In this document: one piece after another, positions 55,001 through 64,000 of the stretch
Position numbering within the stretch: the stretch's first letter is position 1
Layout of the letters: each line of letters starts with the position of its first letter
Source of the DNA: Bacteroidota bacterium
Lineage (GTDB): Bacteria > Bacteroidota > Bacteroidia > B-17B0 > Aurantibacillaceae
Assembly (NCBI GenBank): GCA_018267655.1
Contig: JAFDYB010000057.1
Coordinates: forward strand, 1-64,000
Reading direction: 5' to 3'
Length of the DNA: 64,000 nucleotides
Translations under genes and position numbers: made by a program
Notes under the pieces: model-generated
Told to the model about the DNA's origin: nothing
What the model saw: only the letters and a program-made list of their open reading frames with translations
Databases searched by the model: none

Positions 55001-55978
55001 TTATTTTTTTCTTGAAATGGCGTAATTTATAAGCTTTTCAAGGCTGCTTCGAGATGGATTTTGGGGTAATTTATATAATTCATTAATAGCTTTTACTTTA
55101 TATTCATTCATAATTTGATTTGCGTACCTAACCCCTCCTTTATTTATCACAAAATTAATTACCTCCTGTACTTTTGGGGTTTCTTTATTATGATTTTTAA
55201 TGATGTTAATTATTTTTCGTTTTTCGTTCCACGATGCTTGGTTGAGTGAGTATATAAGTGGAAGCGTCATTTTCTTTTCTTTTATGTCTATACCTGTTGG
55301 TTTTCCAATATTATCGTCGCTGCCAAAATCAAATAAATCGTCTTTAATTTGAAAAGCTATCCCTGTATATGTTCCAAAGTTTTTGGCAATTGCTATTTGC
55401 TCTTGGTTGTTTGTTACAGATGCAGCTCCTGCTGCGCAACAAGCTGCAATTAATGTAGCTGTTTTTTTAGTGATAATGTCAAAGTAAACATCTTCGTTAA
55501 TATCTAAGCGGCGAGCTTTTTCAATTTGAAGCAATTCGCCTTCACTCATTTCTTTAACCGCTGAGCTAACTATTTTTAATAAATGAAAATCATCGTTATC
55601 AAGCGAAAGCAATAGTCCTTTTGAAAGTAAAAAATCACCTATAAGCACTGCTATTTTATTTTTCCAAATAGCATTTACGCTTAAAAAGCCGCGTCGTTCA
55701 TTACTGTCATCAACAACATCGTCGTGTACAAGTGTAGCGGTATGCAGCAATTCAATTAGCGCAGCAGCTCTGTGTGTACTTTCATTAACGCTACCTAAGC
55801 ATTGAGCTGTAAGAAACGTAAACATTGGACGTATTTGTTTTCCTTTTCGTTTTACAATGTATGCAGTAATTTTATCAAGCAAGGGTACGGTACTTTTCAT
55901 GGCGAGTTTAAATTTACCTTCAAACTCAGCAATGTGTTGATTTATGGGTTCTTTTATGCTATCTATTTCTGCGCTCAC
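55001..55978 (-). CDS. polyprenyl diphosphate synthase (trans-isoprenyl)
   Basis: A 325-residue trans-isoprenyl diphosphate synthase. The first aspartate-rich motif is HDDVVDD (Asp86-Asp91) and the second is KDDLFDF. GKQIRPMFTFL and the substrate-binding KKTATLIAACC also fit. It makes a long prenyl chain, most likely the menaquinone side chain (7-8 units), because the futalosine genes are also in the window. The start is GTG. It is the last gene of the dapB operon. Confidence 0.9.
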   Translation of the reverse strand: MSAEIDSIKEPINQHIAEFEGKFKLAMKSTVPLLDKITAYIVKRKGKQIRPMFTFLTAQCLGSVNESTHRAAALIELLHTATLVHDDVVDDSNERRGFLSVNAIWKNKIAVLIGDFLLSKGLLLSLDNDDFHLLKIVSSAVKEMSEGELLQIEKARRLDINEDVYFDIITKKTATLIAACCAAGAASVTNNQEQIAIAKNFGTYTGIAFQIKDDLFDFGSDDNIGKPTGIDIKEKKMTLPLIYSLNQASWNEKRKIINIIKNHNKETPKVQEVINFVINKGGVRYANQIMNEYKVKAINELYKLPQNPSRSSLEKLINYAISRKK

Positions 55979-56015
55979 CGGCTTAAATTTAATTATTTAA
56001 AATAATGCAGCTTAT

Positions 56016-57347
56016 TTATTTCATAAAATTCTTTTTTATTTCGGAATATGTAGGAAAATTGTTATAATGCCAATTCATTATTACAGTTCCTTTTTTCATG
56101 AGCATTAATCCGGGATTACTTCTAATCATTGTTTTTAAAACAGTGGCATCAACCATTACAAAATCAATTAAACAGTTGTTTTGGTGTTTGAATGAATCAA
56201 TTTCTTTTGCTCCGCTGGCACTCATGCCATAAACATTTTTCCCGTCTTTTACAGCCAATTGGTATATGTCGTTCATTTTTGAAATAGTGCTTATGCTTTG
56301 ATTAATATTACTTATGTCATAAGCTATAAACCATAGGCTATAATTTTTGTCATTTAATAAAGAGTCTGTAATATCGTTTCCATCAAGGGTATTAATTTTA
56401 AAATCGGTAATTTTTGGGGCGTCAACGGCTTCTTTAATTGTTTTTGTCATCATGGTATCAAACTTCCAGCTAAGTGTATCTTCCCAAATTTTTGATTTCA
56501 TGTAATCGTCTTGAAGTAAAATTTTTTCTTCGCCTGTTTTTAAGTTTTTATAGGTAAAGGTTGTTGCAAATACAGCTTCTTTATAATTGGGGCCGGGTGT
56601 CATTTTTTCTTTAATGTTGTTTCCTATTTTGTAGGCTCTAAAGTCAATTGGTGGCAAATTTCTGATTGCATAAATTGGAAACCAAACAGAAAAAATTAGC
56701 CCAAGTGTAAACAATGTGTTTACATACATTGGATTAAAAATATTATTAATATTGTTTTTGCCGGCAATAAGGAGCGTAATTAAAATCATAAGCACTACAT
56801 CTTTCCAAAAACTTGTCCATGGCTTTAATACTAAAAAATCGCCAAAACAACCGCAGGTAGTAACTTTATTAAAGCAAGCGCTATAAAAAGTTAGAAAGGT
56901 AAAAAATGCTATTTGAGCAAATAATAGTGCAAGAGTTAGATTAGATTTAAAGCCGATCAGGAGCATTAATCCTAAAATTATTTCGCTGGCACAAAGTATA
57001 ACTGCAAGGGGTAGAGATGCCTGAGATATCCAAGTAAATAGCGAAAGACCGGTATCTGCGGTAAACACTTCAAAATATTCTTGTAATTTATAACTAAACC
57101 CAACCGGATCATTAGCCTTTATGAAACCTGAAAAAATAAATAAGCCGCCTACCAATATTCGGGCAGACTGAATTAACCAATTAATTTTTGAGAAAAATGG
57201 TGCTGCGTTTATTAAGATTATCTCGACAATAAGCAGGCTTATTAAAATTGATTTACTGAAGCATTTTGGACATATAAAATAAATTAAAACAGCAATAGCT
57301 ACAGACCAAACAAAGCGAAATATTTTTGAGGTTAAAAACTTTTTCAT
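56016..57347 (-). CDS. DoxX-like membrane protein (BT_3928 family)
   Basis: A 443-residue protein. About eight hydrophobic helices in the N-terminal half include the DoxX-like block FIFSGFIKANDPVGFSYKL and the conserved cysteines FITFYSACFNKVTTCGCFG-like (CGCFGDF). The C-terminal half is a periplasmic thioredoxin-like region without a CxxC (KGTVIMNWHYNNFPTYSEI). The BT_3928-like proteins of Bacteroidota have this architecture; the function is not known. It lies in the dapB operon, 38 bases before the polyprenyl synthase. Confidence 0.75.
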   Translation of the reverse strand: MKKFLTSKIFRFVWSVAIAVLIYFICPKCFSKSILISLLIVEIILINAAPFFSKINWLIQSARILVGGLFIFSGFIKANDPVGFSYKLQEYFEVFTADTGLSLFTWISQASLPLAVILCASEIILGLMLLIGFKSNLTLALLFAQIAFFTFLTFYSACFNKVTTCGCFGDFLVLKPWTSFWKDVVLMILITLLIAGKNNINNIFNPMYVNTLFTLGLIFSVWFPIYAIRNLPPIDFRAYKIGNNIKEKMTPGPNYKEAVFATTFTYKNLKTGEEKILLQDDYMKSKIWEDTLSWKFDTMMTKTIKEAVDAPKITDFKINTLDGNDITDSLLNDKNYSLWFIAYDISNINQSISTISKMNDIYQLAVKDGKNVYGMSASGAKEIDSFKHQNNCLIDFVMVDATVLKTMIRSNPGLMLMKKGTVIMNWHYNNFPTYSEIKKNFMK

Positions 57348-57423
57348 AATTCAGAAAATTTTAAATCTTTTTCAAATTTAGCATTTAAACACCATTTATT
57401 TTCTGAATTAGAAATTATACTTA

Positions 57424-57774
57424 TTAAAATTCCCACCATTTAGCTTCAATGCCAATATAAACGCCATCTTTTTTTGTTTCTATAGGGTAGCACTTTAGGT
57501 AAAGTGCACCACCTGAAGTAGCTTTTCCACTAGATAAATCGAATGAGTAGCGATGAATTGGGCAAACAATTTCGTTGTTTTTTGTGCAAAATCCTTTGCT
57601 TAAAAGTGCGCCGTTATGGGGGCATTTTTCTTGAAAGGCGTAAATACCTTTTTCGGTTTTTGTTAAACAAATTTTTTCATTTCGAAGTTGCATAGGTAGC
57701 AAAGTGCCTAAGGAAATTGAATTATTCATTTCAATTTCCGATTCAAAAATTTTTATCCAATGATAGTTTTTCAA
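57424..57774 (-). CDS. Rieske [2Fe-2S] ferredoxin
   Basis: A 116-residue Rieske-type protein, similar to NirD or dioxygenase ferredoxins. The cluster ligands are Cys51 and His53 (CPHNGALLS) and Cys71 and His74 (CPIHRYSFDL), with the usual proline loop (SSGKATSGGALYLKCYP). It lacks a membrane segment. The start is TTG overlapping the dapB TGA by 4 bases (TTGA), so it is translated directly after dapB. No oxygenase lies nearby; the electron partner is unknown. Confidence 0.9.
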   Translation of the reverse strand: MKNYHWIKIFESEIEMNNSISLGTLLPMQLRNEKICLTKTEKGIYAFQEKCPHNGALLSKGFCTKNNEIVCPIHRYSFDLSSGKATSGGALYLKCYPIETKKDGVYIGIEAKWWEF

Positions 57775-58478
57775 ATTATATCGGGCATGCTATAAATACC
57801 TTTTTTGTCTTTAATAAATTCTGCGGCAATTACAGCACCCAAGGCAAATCCCTTACGATTATGTGCTATATGTGAAATTTCAATATCGTCAATTTCTGAA
57901 GAGTACTTAACAATATGAGTTCCGGGAACTTCGCCCTCGCGGATATCTTTAATAAATAAAGTTTCTTTGTTTTTTTCTGTAATACTCCACTTCTTTTTAC
58001 GAGCTACTTGTTCAATTATTTGATTGGCTAGTGTAATAGATGTTCCGCTTGGTTTATCGAGTTTGTGTATGTGGTGAATCTCCTCCATGTTAATTTCATA
58101 CTCATTGTATTTATTCATCAACTGCGCTAAGTATTCATTAACTTTCATAAATAAATTAACACCTAAGCTAAAGTTAGTGGCATAAAATAGCGCAGCTTTT
58201 TTTTGGTTGCAAAGTTGAGTTATTGATTCAAAGCTTTGGTACCAGCCGGTTGTACCAACAACAATTGGTACATTGGCATCAAAACACTTTTTTATATTTT
58301 CGATTACTGAATGAGGTGTTGAAAATTCTATACACACATCTGTTTTTAATATGTCTGATTTTGAATAGGTGCTTGCATTGCTTTGCTGTACTTTTAAAGT
58401 AATCGTGTGTCCTCGTTGCAAGGCAATTTTTTCAATTTCTTTGCCCATTTTGCCATAACCAATTAAACCTATATTCAT
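57771..58478 (-). CDS. dapB: 4-hydroxy-tetrahydrodipicolinate reductase
   Basis: A 235-residue DapB, the NAD(P)H-dependent step toward meso-diaminopimelate and lysine. It has the nucleotide-binding GYGKMGKEI, EFSTPHSV, VVGTTGW and the catalytic block HHIHKLDKPSGT (His135/His136; the following Lys binds substrate). It is about 35 residues shorter than E. coli DapB, typical for Bacteroidota. It lies between DUF5683 and the Rieske gene. Confidence 0.96.
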   Translation of the reverse strand: MNIGLIGYGKMGKEIEKIALQRGHTITLKVQQSNASTYSKSDILKTDVCIEFSTPHSVIENIKKCFDANVPIVVGTTGWYQSFESITQLCNQKKAALFYATNFSLGVNLFMKVNEYLAQLMNKYNEYEINMEEIHHIHKLDKPSGTSITLANQIIEQVARKKKWSITEKNKETLFIKDIREGEVPGTHIVKYSSEIDDIEISHIAHNRKGFALGAVIAAEFIKDKKGIYSMPDII

Positions 58479-58515
58479 TAAATTATGTGTTGTTTATAAC
58501 GCTAAAAGTAATGTT

Positions 58516-59115
58516 TTAAAAAGGATTTTTAAAACACTTTTTTGTTTTGGTTTTTATGGTAATATTGAAATTTAAAGCATAAGCTACATTGCCTCCATTT
58601 GTAAAAATGGCGGTTGGCTCCCAGCGCATGGTTAAATTATCGCTAACATCAAATGTTTTTAAATGCCCATCAACATTTGCATCAATAATATTTAATAAAT
58701 AAACTAACCCTATACCAACGGCGCTCATATCGCGATATTTTTTATATTGTAGTTTTAGTAGCTGCACTTGATTTATATCGTATTGAGGATATAAATCAGG
58801 CCCAGGATCAAGCCCGCTTTTTATACGAACTATGCTTCTGTAAAATTGATATTCTTGATTATTGGTGTAAAAAAAATAGCCTAGTCCGCCAAAAAGGGTA
58901 TAAATAATAACGGGTTTAAAATATTTTTTATTGTAAATCTGCCCTAGTCCTGGTAAGGCAGCGCTCATAATAGTTGCACGTCGAATATGTTTTGTGTCAT
59001 ATTTACGAACAGGAGGGGTTTCTGCCGAATCGGGTGTAAGAGTTTGCGATTGCAATAAAGAACTTAGTGAAGCAAAAAGAAGTATGAAAAATATTTTTTT
59101 TATTTTATACGGCAT
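58516..59115 (-). CDS. DUF5683 domain protein
   Basis: A 199-residue protein with a signal-like N-terminal helix and DUF5683. The block ATIMSAALPGLGQIYNKKYFKPVIIY is typical, with a second hydrophobic stretch (IGLVYLLNIIDANVDGHLK). In Bacteroidota DUF5683 genes lie next to dapB and often parB and lepB, which agrees here. The function is unknown; membrane association is likely. The start overlaps yihY by 11 bases and dapB follows after 37 bases. Confidence 0.85.
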   Translation of the reverse strand: MPYKIKKIFFILLFASLSSLLQSQTLTPDSAETPPVRKYDTKHIRRATIMSAALPGLGQIYNKKYFKPVIIYTLFGGLGYFFYTNNQEYQFYRSIVRIKSGLDPGPDLYPQYDINQVQLLKLQYKKYRDMSAVGIGLVYLLNIIDANVDGHLKTFDVSDNLTMRWEPTAIFTNGGNVAYALNFNITIKTKTKKCFKNPF

Positions 59116-60421
59116 CTTTCACAAGCATATTTCCTAATTCATTATCAAGTGTTTTGCTAAACTCCTCCATTATTTGTTTAATACGAATGTACTCCAGCGT
59201 ATCACTAATTGGCATTTCGTTAACACCTTTTAACTCAACCGAATCAAATACAAAACGAACGGTAAATTTGCTTTCGGTTACACCCGGTTGATAGGCTATT
59301 TGCTTATTTTCTGAATGAAGTTCAACAAACACACCGGTTTCAACAAATTCGTTGATTATATTTCGAGCTAATCGTATAGGTAAGTCTAATTTTTCGGCAA
59401 TTTGCATTGCATTTAAAGGAGGGTTTGAGCTATAAAACTCTTTTGCAACTATGTTTGCTATCATTAGTGCAATGGCTTTTTTATATCGAACGCTTACATT
59501 TTTTATTTCGTTTTCGAGTTCGTAATGATCAACATTTTGATTTGCAAATGCAATTTCGGCACCAAATAAAACAACGTACCAACTGTATTGCAGCCAGATT
59601 AAAAATAAAGGTAATGCCGCAAACCCGCCATAAATTTTATTTAAACTACTTGCTCCAATTTGGAACCGAATATATGCCCATTGTAAAATTTCAAAAAGTA
59701 TGGTTGCAATTATGCCTGCAACAAATGCTGACTTAAAATTAACTTTTGTGTTTGGCAACGCCATGTATAGAAAAGTAAAAATACAGCACAGCATAAAATA
59801 AGCAAGTAGGTGCAGTAATATAACTCCTCCAATATTAAAGTGAGGTATATTTTCAATTTTAGCTTGAATTGAAACCGTAATTGCTCCTGAAATCATTAAA
59901 AAAACAGGGCTAATAAGCATAATGGTTAAGTACTCTGTTATTTTTCTTATCCAACTTCTTCCTTTTTTTATTTCCCAAATTTCATTAAAGCTGGTTTCAA
60001 TACTTACTAGTAATTTCATTACGCCCCATAATAACAGTACAACGCCAAAACCTGCAATTATACCTCCTTTTGCATTTGATAGCATAGAGTCGGCATAAAC
60101 AAAAACCTCATTTAATATGCTAGTGTAATTAGCATACTTTTGAGTAATTTCTTGTTTAATGGTTTGGTCGTATCCAAAGCCTTTTGCTATTGCAAAAATT
60201 AAAGCAAATGTTGGAACTATTGAAAACAGGGTATAGTACGTTAATGCTGATGCTTTTGAAAAACAATTATCTTCATTAAATCCTTTTACAGCTAAAGTAA
60301 AAATACGCAACTGCTTTAAAAAAATACCTTGGCGTTTATTAATTTTACTTATACGAATATGCCATATATTTTCAGATAAAAATTCCCATAATTTTTTAAA
60401 AAGAGTAACAAAATTTGGCAT
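59105..60421 (-). CDS. YihY/BrkB family membrane protein
   Basis: A 438-residue member of the YihY (virulence factor BrkB) family. Six hydrophobic helices (about 50-290) carry family blocks such as SKASALTYYTLFSIVP, WELFNEIWEIKKGR-like and YGGFAALPLFLIWLQYSWYVVLFGAEIAFA. A C-terminal soluble winged-helix-like region (about 325-438; PLNAMQIAEKLDLPIRLARNI) is present in many Bacteroidota homologues. The family was once named tRNA-processing RNase BN; that is no longer accepted. The function is unknown. It is the first gene of the dapB operon. Confidence 0.85.
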   Translation of the reverse strand: MPNFVTLFKKLWEFLSENIWHIRISKINKRQGIFLKQLRIFTLAVKGFNEDNCFSKASALTYYTLFSIVPTFALIFAIAKGFGYDQTIKQEITQKYANYTSILNEVFVYADSMLSNAKGGIIAGFGVVLLLWGVMKLLVSIETSFNEIWEIKKGRSWIRKITEYLTIMLISPVFLMISGAITVSIQAKIENIPHFNIGGVILLHLLAYFMLCCIFTFLYMALPNTKVNFKSAFVAGIIATILFEILQWAYIRFQIGASSLNKIYGGFAALPLFLIWLQYSWYVVLFGAEIAFANQNVDHYELENEIKNVSVRYKKAIALMIANIVAKEFYSSNPPLNAMQIAEKLDLPIRLARNIINEFVETGVFVELHSENKQIAYQPGVTESKFTVRFVFDSVELKGVNEMPISDTLEYIRIKQIMEEFSKTLDNELGNMLVKDAV

Positions 60422-60511
60422 AGTTGTAAATGTAGTAAAATTAACAAAATTACTTCATTTTCAATATAGTGGCATAAAAAAACAATTTATTACCTTTCGT
60501 ATCGTTAAGTA

Positions 60512-63500
60512 ATGGTGCCGAAAAACAGATGGTTTTTATTTGTATTATTTTTGCTATATGGCTCATGCGTTTTAGGCCAAGTATTTAACGCATATCAGAA
60601 AAAAAAATACAAATTATTAAGTGATACATTAGTGCTAGATAGCTTGTCGATTTTACCCGGAAGCATTAATTATACTACTTACCCCTTGTTCGATTCGCTT
60701 TCGCAACCAATTATTGATTATAGACTACATGCATTAATTTTTAAAAAAAAGCCCGATAGTATTTTAATATCTTACACTCGCTTTCCGTACAATTTTGAAA
60801 AGGCTTACTATAGGTTAAATCCAAACAGTTTGTATTCTGATTTATCAAAACCTAACAACCCATATTTAATTAATTTTAATGATAAAAGGTACCAGCAAAG
60901 CAAAATAATTGAACCCGATGGATTAACTAAAAATGGAAACATTAGTAGGGGTATCAGCTTTGGAAATACACAAGATGTGGTTTTAAATTCAAACCTTAAT
61001 TTACAAGTAAGTGGAAAGTTAACACCCGATATAAACATTTTATTAGCGGCAACCGATAATAATATTCCTTTTCAGGCAGATGGCACAACCGCTCAATTAC
61101 AAGAGTTTGATAAAGTTTATGTACAATTAAACAACGCTTCAACTAAATTAATTGTTGGTGATTTTCAATTGTCAAAGCCTACAAGTGGGTATTTTATGAC
61201 CTTTTACAAAAGAGGACAAGGAGGATACATTGAAAATATATATAAAGATAATTCCTTAAAAAACAATCCGCTTACATTTAAAACACAATTTAGTGCAGCT
61301 ATTTCAAAAGGGAAGTTTTGCCGACAGTATTTTTACGCAACCGAAAATAATCAAGGCCCTTATAGGTTGCGCGGTGCAAATAACGAACCATTTATAATTA
61401 TTTTAAGCGGAACTGAGCGAATTTATATTGATGGCGTTCCTTTAAAACGCGGCCAAGAAAATGATTATATAATTGATTATAACACTGGCGAAATAACGTT
61501 TACTGCTCGCCAACAAATTACAAAAGACAAACGTATTACTGCCGAATTTCAATATGCTGAAAGAAATTACTCGCGCTCAATGATCTATTTTAGCGAAGAA
61601 ATAAAAAGTAAAAAAGCAACGTATTTTTTCAATGCTTTTAGTGAGCAGGATAATAAAAACAGACCTTTACAGCAAACTCTCACTCAAGACCAAAAAAATA
61701 TTTTATATAACATAGGAGATACGCTTTCTAAAGCAATTTCGTCAGGAGTTCAACAAGTTGCATTTAATAACACCGATGCTTTTTATTGGAAAAAAGACAC
61801 TATTGTTGGAAGCGTTACGTATTACCCAATTTATGTGTACAGCACCAATGCTGATAGTGCAAAATATAGGGTAACGTTTAGTAATGTTGGTACAAATAAT
61901 GGTAATTATATTCAGGTAAATGCCAGTGCTAATGGGAAAGTGTATAGTTGGGTTGCTCCACAAGGCGGTGTTCCACAAGGAAATTTTGAACCAATAATTC
62001 AGTTAGTTACTCCTAAACAAACACAGATGTTTACTACCGGCGTAAATTATTCTTTAACCGAACAACATGCAATTGGCATTGAGGGCGCTTATACAAAAAA
62101 CGATGTTAATACTTATAGTCCCTATAATAAAAATAACGTATACGGCAATGGACTTAAAGTATTTAGTAAAAACGAAAAAAATTTAAGAAGCGATACATTA
62201 GGAGGCATTTTAAAATTTATATATAACGCAAACGCAGAATTAATAACAAAACAATTTAATCAAGTAGAGCGTTTTAGGAGCACCGAATTTGACAGAGATT
62301 GGAATAGGCCCTTTAATTCACCCATATATAACGATCAACAAATTAGCAATGCCGAAATAGGCCTTGTGCATAGAAATGGAAATGGGTTAACGTATAATGC
62401 CAATTATTTTAATGAGGGAACTAACTATCAAGGGTTGCGCCATAATGTTTTTGCTAAACGTTATAGAAAGTATGATGGTATGCAATATACCGGCTCGCTA
62501 TTGAACACTATTGATAACAACGCTAATCAATCAACTGAATTTTACAGGCATAAAACCCTTTTGTTTAAACAAATAAATAAATTAAAATTTAGTTTTTCTG
62601 ATGAGTTTGAGCATAATATATTTAAAAATAAACTTACCGATTTACTTGCCCCAAGGGCATATCAATTTTGGGAATATGAAACAGCTATTAGTAGTATAGA
62701 TAGCAGTAAAAATAAATTTAAAATATTTTACAAAGAACGCTACGATAAATTAAATTATGCTAATCAATTACGCGATAGCACCTACGCTCAAAATATAGGA
62801 ATTCAATCCACATTTAACTCTATTAAAAACAATCCTATTTCGTTATATGTTACTTATCGAAAATTAGAGCTAAGAAATGTTGTAGGAAACTCTTTAAAGC
62901 CTGACAATACATTTTTAAACAGGTTAGAGTACGCTCCTCGATTTTTTAAAAATTTAATTATTATGTCGGCATTTTATGAAACAGGTTATGGTTTACAAAA
63001 TAAGCAAGAGTATTATTACTTAGAAGTGCCACCAGGACAAGGGCAATACGCATGGATTGATTACAATAACGATGGCATAAAGCAATTAAATGAATTTGAA
63101 ATTGCACAATTTCCAGATCAAGCTCGGTATATTCGAATTTATACGCCAACAAATCAATATACTAAAGTGCTTCAAAATCAGGTTAGTTTATCTGCAACTA
63201 TTCGTCCATCAATCTTGGTTAAAAAAAATAAAACATTATTGCAAAAATTTGCACGTTTATGGGTATTTCAAGGTGTTTACAGAAAGGACAATAAAACAGC
63301 AGATAATGGAGACGTAAATAATTACAATCCATTTTATATTCCGCTTGACACACTTGTTTTATCGCAAAATAATAACATAAGAGGAAGTGTTTTTTTAAAT
63401 CAAACATCGGCAATATTTGGTGCTGATTATACAACAATTAATAACCGTTCAAAGCAATTACAAGTAAACGGAATTGAAACAAGAGCATTAAATAGTCATG

Positions 63501-64000
63501 AAATAAAATGGCGGTTTAATTTTTATAAAGCATGGTCGATTAACAGTGATAATATTTATAGTTTAAAAGAAAATAAATCGCAATTTTTTGTTCAGCGTAA
63601 CTATATAATACAAGGCTATGAAACTGAGCAAAAAATAATTTATCAGCCTAATACTACCTTTAGAATTTCTGGAGTTTATAAAATAGGTATTAAACAAAAT
63701 ATATACGAAGGAGGACTTCAAAAAGCTAATATTAATACCTATGGCTTAGAAATTAAATACAACCAAACAGAAAAAGGAAGTTTAAACGCTAAACTCGATT
63801 ACATTAAAATTACATATAATGGCATGCCCAACACGCCTGTTAGCTACGAAATGTTAAATGCTTTAACCGTGGGGCAAAACTTTACTTGGGAGTTGAGTTA
63901 TCAACGCAATTTAAATAGTAATATTCAAATTAGTATAACATATAATGGTCGAAAAATGCCGGGGAGTAATGTTATAAATTTAGGTGGAGCGCAAATAAGA
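60512..64000 (+). CDS. very large outer-membrane protein, incomplete at the right edge
   Basis: The frame from ATG 60512 stays open for 1163 codons to the last base. It begins with a signal peptide (WFLFVLFLLYGSCVLGQ), then a region of SprA-like character: ERIYIDGVPLKRGQENDYII, then DYNTGEITFTARQQI. A long series of beta-strand pairs suggests a large barrel. At residues 850-861 lies a perfect EF-hand-like loop, DYNNDGIKQLNE, just after GQGQYAWI. It does not match SprA in full; it is best called a Bacteroidota giant surface protein of the same general type. The true end, and any T9SS domain, lie outside the window. Confidence 0.75.
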   Translation, partial: MVPKNRWFLFVLFLLYGSCVLGQVFNAYQKKKYKLLSDTLVLDSLSILPGSINYTTYPLFDSLSQPIIDYRLHALIFKKKPDSILISYTRFPYNFEKAYYRLNPNSLYSDLSKPNNPYLINFNDKRYQQSKIIEPDGLTKNGNISRGISFGNTQDVVLNSNLNLQVSGKLTPDINILLAATDNNIPFQADGTTAQLQEFDKVYVQLNNASTKLIVGDFQLSKPTSGYFMTFYKRGQGGYIENIYKDNSLKNNPLTFKTQFSAAISKGKFCRQYFYATENNQGPYRLRGANNEPFIIILSGTERIYIDGVPLKRGQENDYIIDYNTGEITFTARQQITKDKRITAEFQYAERNYSRSMIYFSEEIKSKKATYFFNAFSEQDNKNRPLQQTLTQDQKNILYNIGDTLSKAISSGVQQVAFNNTDAFYWKKDTIVGSVTYYPIYVYSTNADSAKYRVTFSNVGTNNGNYIQVNASANGKVYSWVAPQGGVPQGNFEPIIQLVTPKQTQMFTTGVNYSLTEQHAIGIEGAYTKNDVNTYSPYNKNNVYGNGLKVFSKNEKNLRSDTLGGILKFIYNANAELITKQFNQVERFRSTEFDRDWNRPFNSPIYNDQQISNAEIGLVHRNGNGLTYNANYFNEGTNYQGLRHNVFAKRYRKYDGMQYTGSLLNTIDNNANQSTEFYRHKTLLFKQINKLKFSFSDEFEHNIFKNKLTDLLAPRAYQFWEYETAISSIDSSKNKFKIFYKERYDKLNYANQLRDSTYAQNIGIQSTFNSIKNNPISLYVTYRKLELRNVVGNSLKPDNTFLNRLEYAPRFFKNLIIMSAFYETGYGLQNKQEYYYLEVPPGQGQYAWIDYNNDGIKQLNEFEIAQFPDQARYIRIYTPTNQYTKVLQNQVSLSATIRPSILVKKNKTLLQKFARLWVFQGVYRKDNKTADNGDVNNYNPFYIPLDTLVLSQNNNIRGSVFLNQTSAIFGADYTTINNRSKQLQVNGIETRALNSHEIKWRFNFYKAWSINSDNIYSLKENKSQFFVQRNYIIQGYETEQKIIYQPNTTFRISGVYKIGIKQNIYEGGLQKANINTYGLEIKYNQTEKGSLNAKLDYIKITYNGMPNTPVSYEMLNALTVGQNFTWELSYQRNLNSNIQISITYNGRKMPGSNVINLGGAQIR

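Overview
The window is AT-rich chromosomal DNA from a member of the Bacteroidota, most likely outside the Bacteroidales. Supporting signs are gldF/gldG gliding genes, secreted proteins with C-terminal type IX secretion (T9SS) sorting domains, many PorT-like and TonB-type outer-membrane barrels, a Bacteroidota-type LptD, the DUF5683-dapB neighbourhood and promoters of the TTG-N(17-23)-TAnnTTTG kind. Starts rarely show a Shine-Dalgarno sequence, and several genes clearly use TTG or GTG. No rRNA, tRNA, CRISPR array, transposase, integrase or prophage gene was seen, and no gene-free stretch exceeds 300 bases.

Layout. 1-1255: a secreted adhesin-like gene, broken by a frameshift and cut by the left edge. 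1450-5849 (minus): gldF-gldG, a beta-lactamase-fold lipoprotein and the transglycosylase mtgA. 5908-11991 (plus): a TlpA-like thioredoxin, glmS-holB and a TonB-type outer-membrane protein. 12008-23889 (minus): an ABC transporter, a T9SS-exported C10 peptidase, a LytTR regulator, mqnC, an M1 aminopeptidase lipoprotein and an AmiC-like amidase; lptD diverges from the amidase. 26788-33224 (minus): a glycine-rich surface protein, the sdhCAB operon with a clear promoter and terminator hairpin, and an overlapping pair of a GGGP-synthase-like gene and a phosphopantetheinyl transferase. ahcY (33333-34652) diverges from that pair and ends in a textbook terminator.

34702-39110 looks like an accessory stretch. 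It holds a small secreted gene with a homopolymer frameshift, a methyltransferase-glycosyltransferase fusion, a three-gene cell-envelope cluster, a (TAAA)6 microsatellite in front of that cluster and copies of two short repeats. One of these repeats recurs near 50.0 kb.

39111-46145: an alkyltransferase-like gene, mqnD and mqnB (futalosine menaquinone route, matching mqnC), two tandem PTPS-family genes with folE, rdgB, a T9SS cargo protein and a BamA/TamA-like protein. 46193-60421: wecB, radC, a membrane protein, an MFS transporter, polA, and a long minus-strand operon of yihY, DUF5683, dapB, Rieske, DoxX-like and polyprenyl synthase genes. 60512-64000: a very large outer-membrane protein gene open through the right edge.

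Most of the window is housekeeping plus cell-envelope biogenesis: peptidoglycan (glmS, mtgA, amidase, dapB), LPS export (lptD), menaquinone (mqnB/C/D and probably the polyprenyl synthase) feeding SdhCAB, pterins (folE/PTPS) and DNA replication/repair (holB, polA, radC, rdgB, ATL). I did not find a convincing new defence or mobile system. The best candidates for novelty are the repeat-flanked 34.7-39.1 kb region, the fused methyltransferase-glycosyltransferase and the giant right-edge surface protein.
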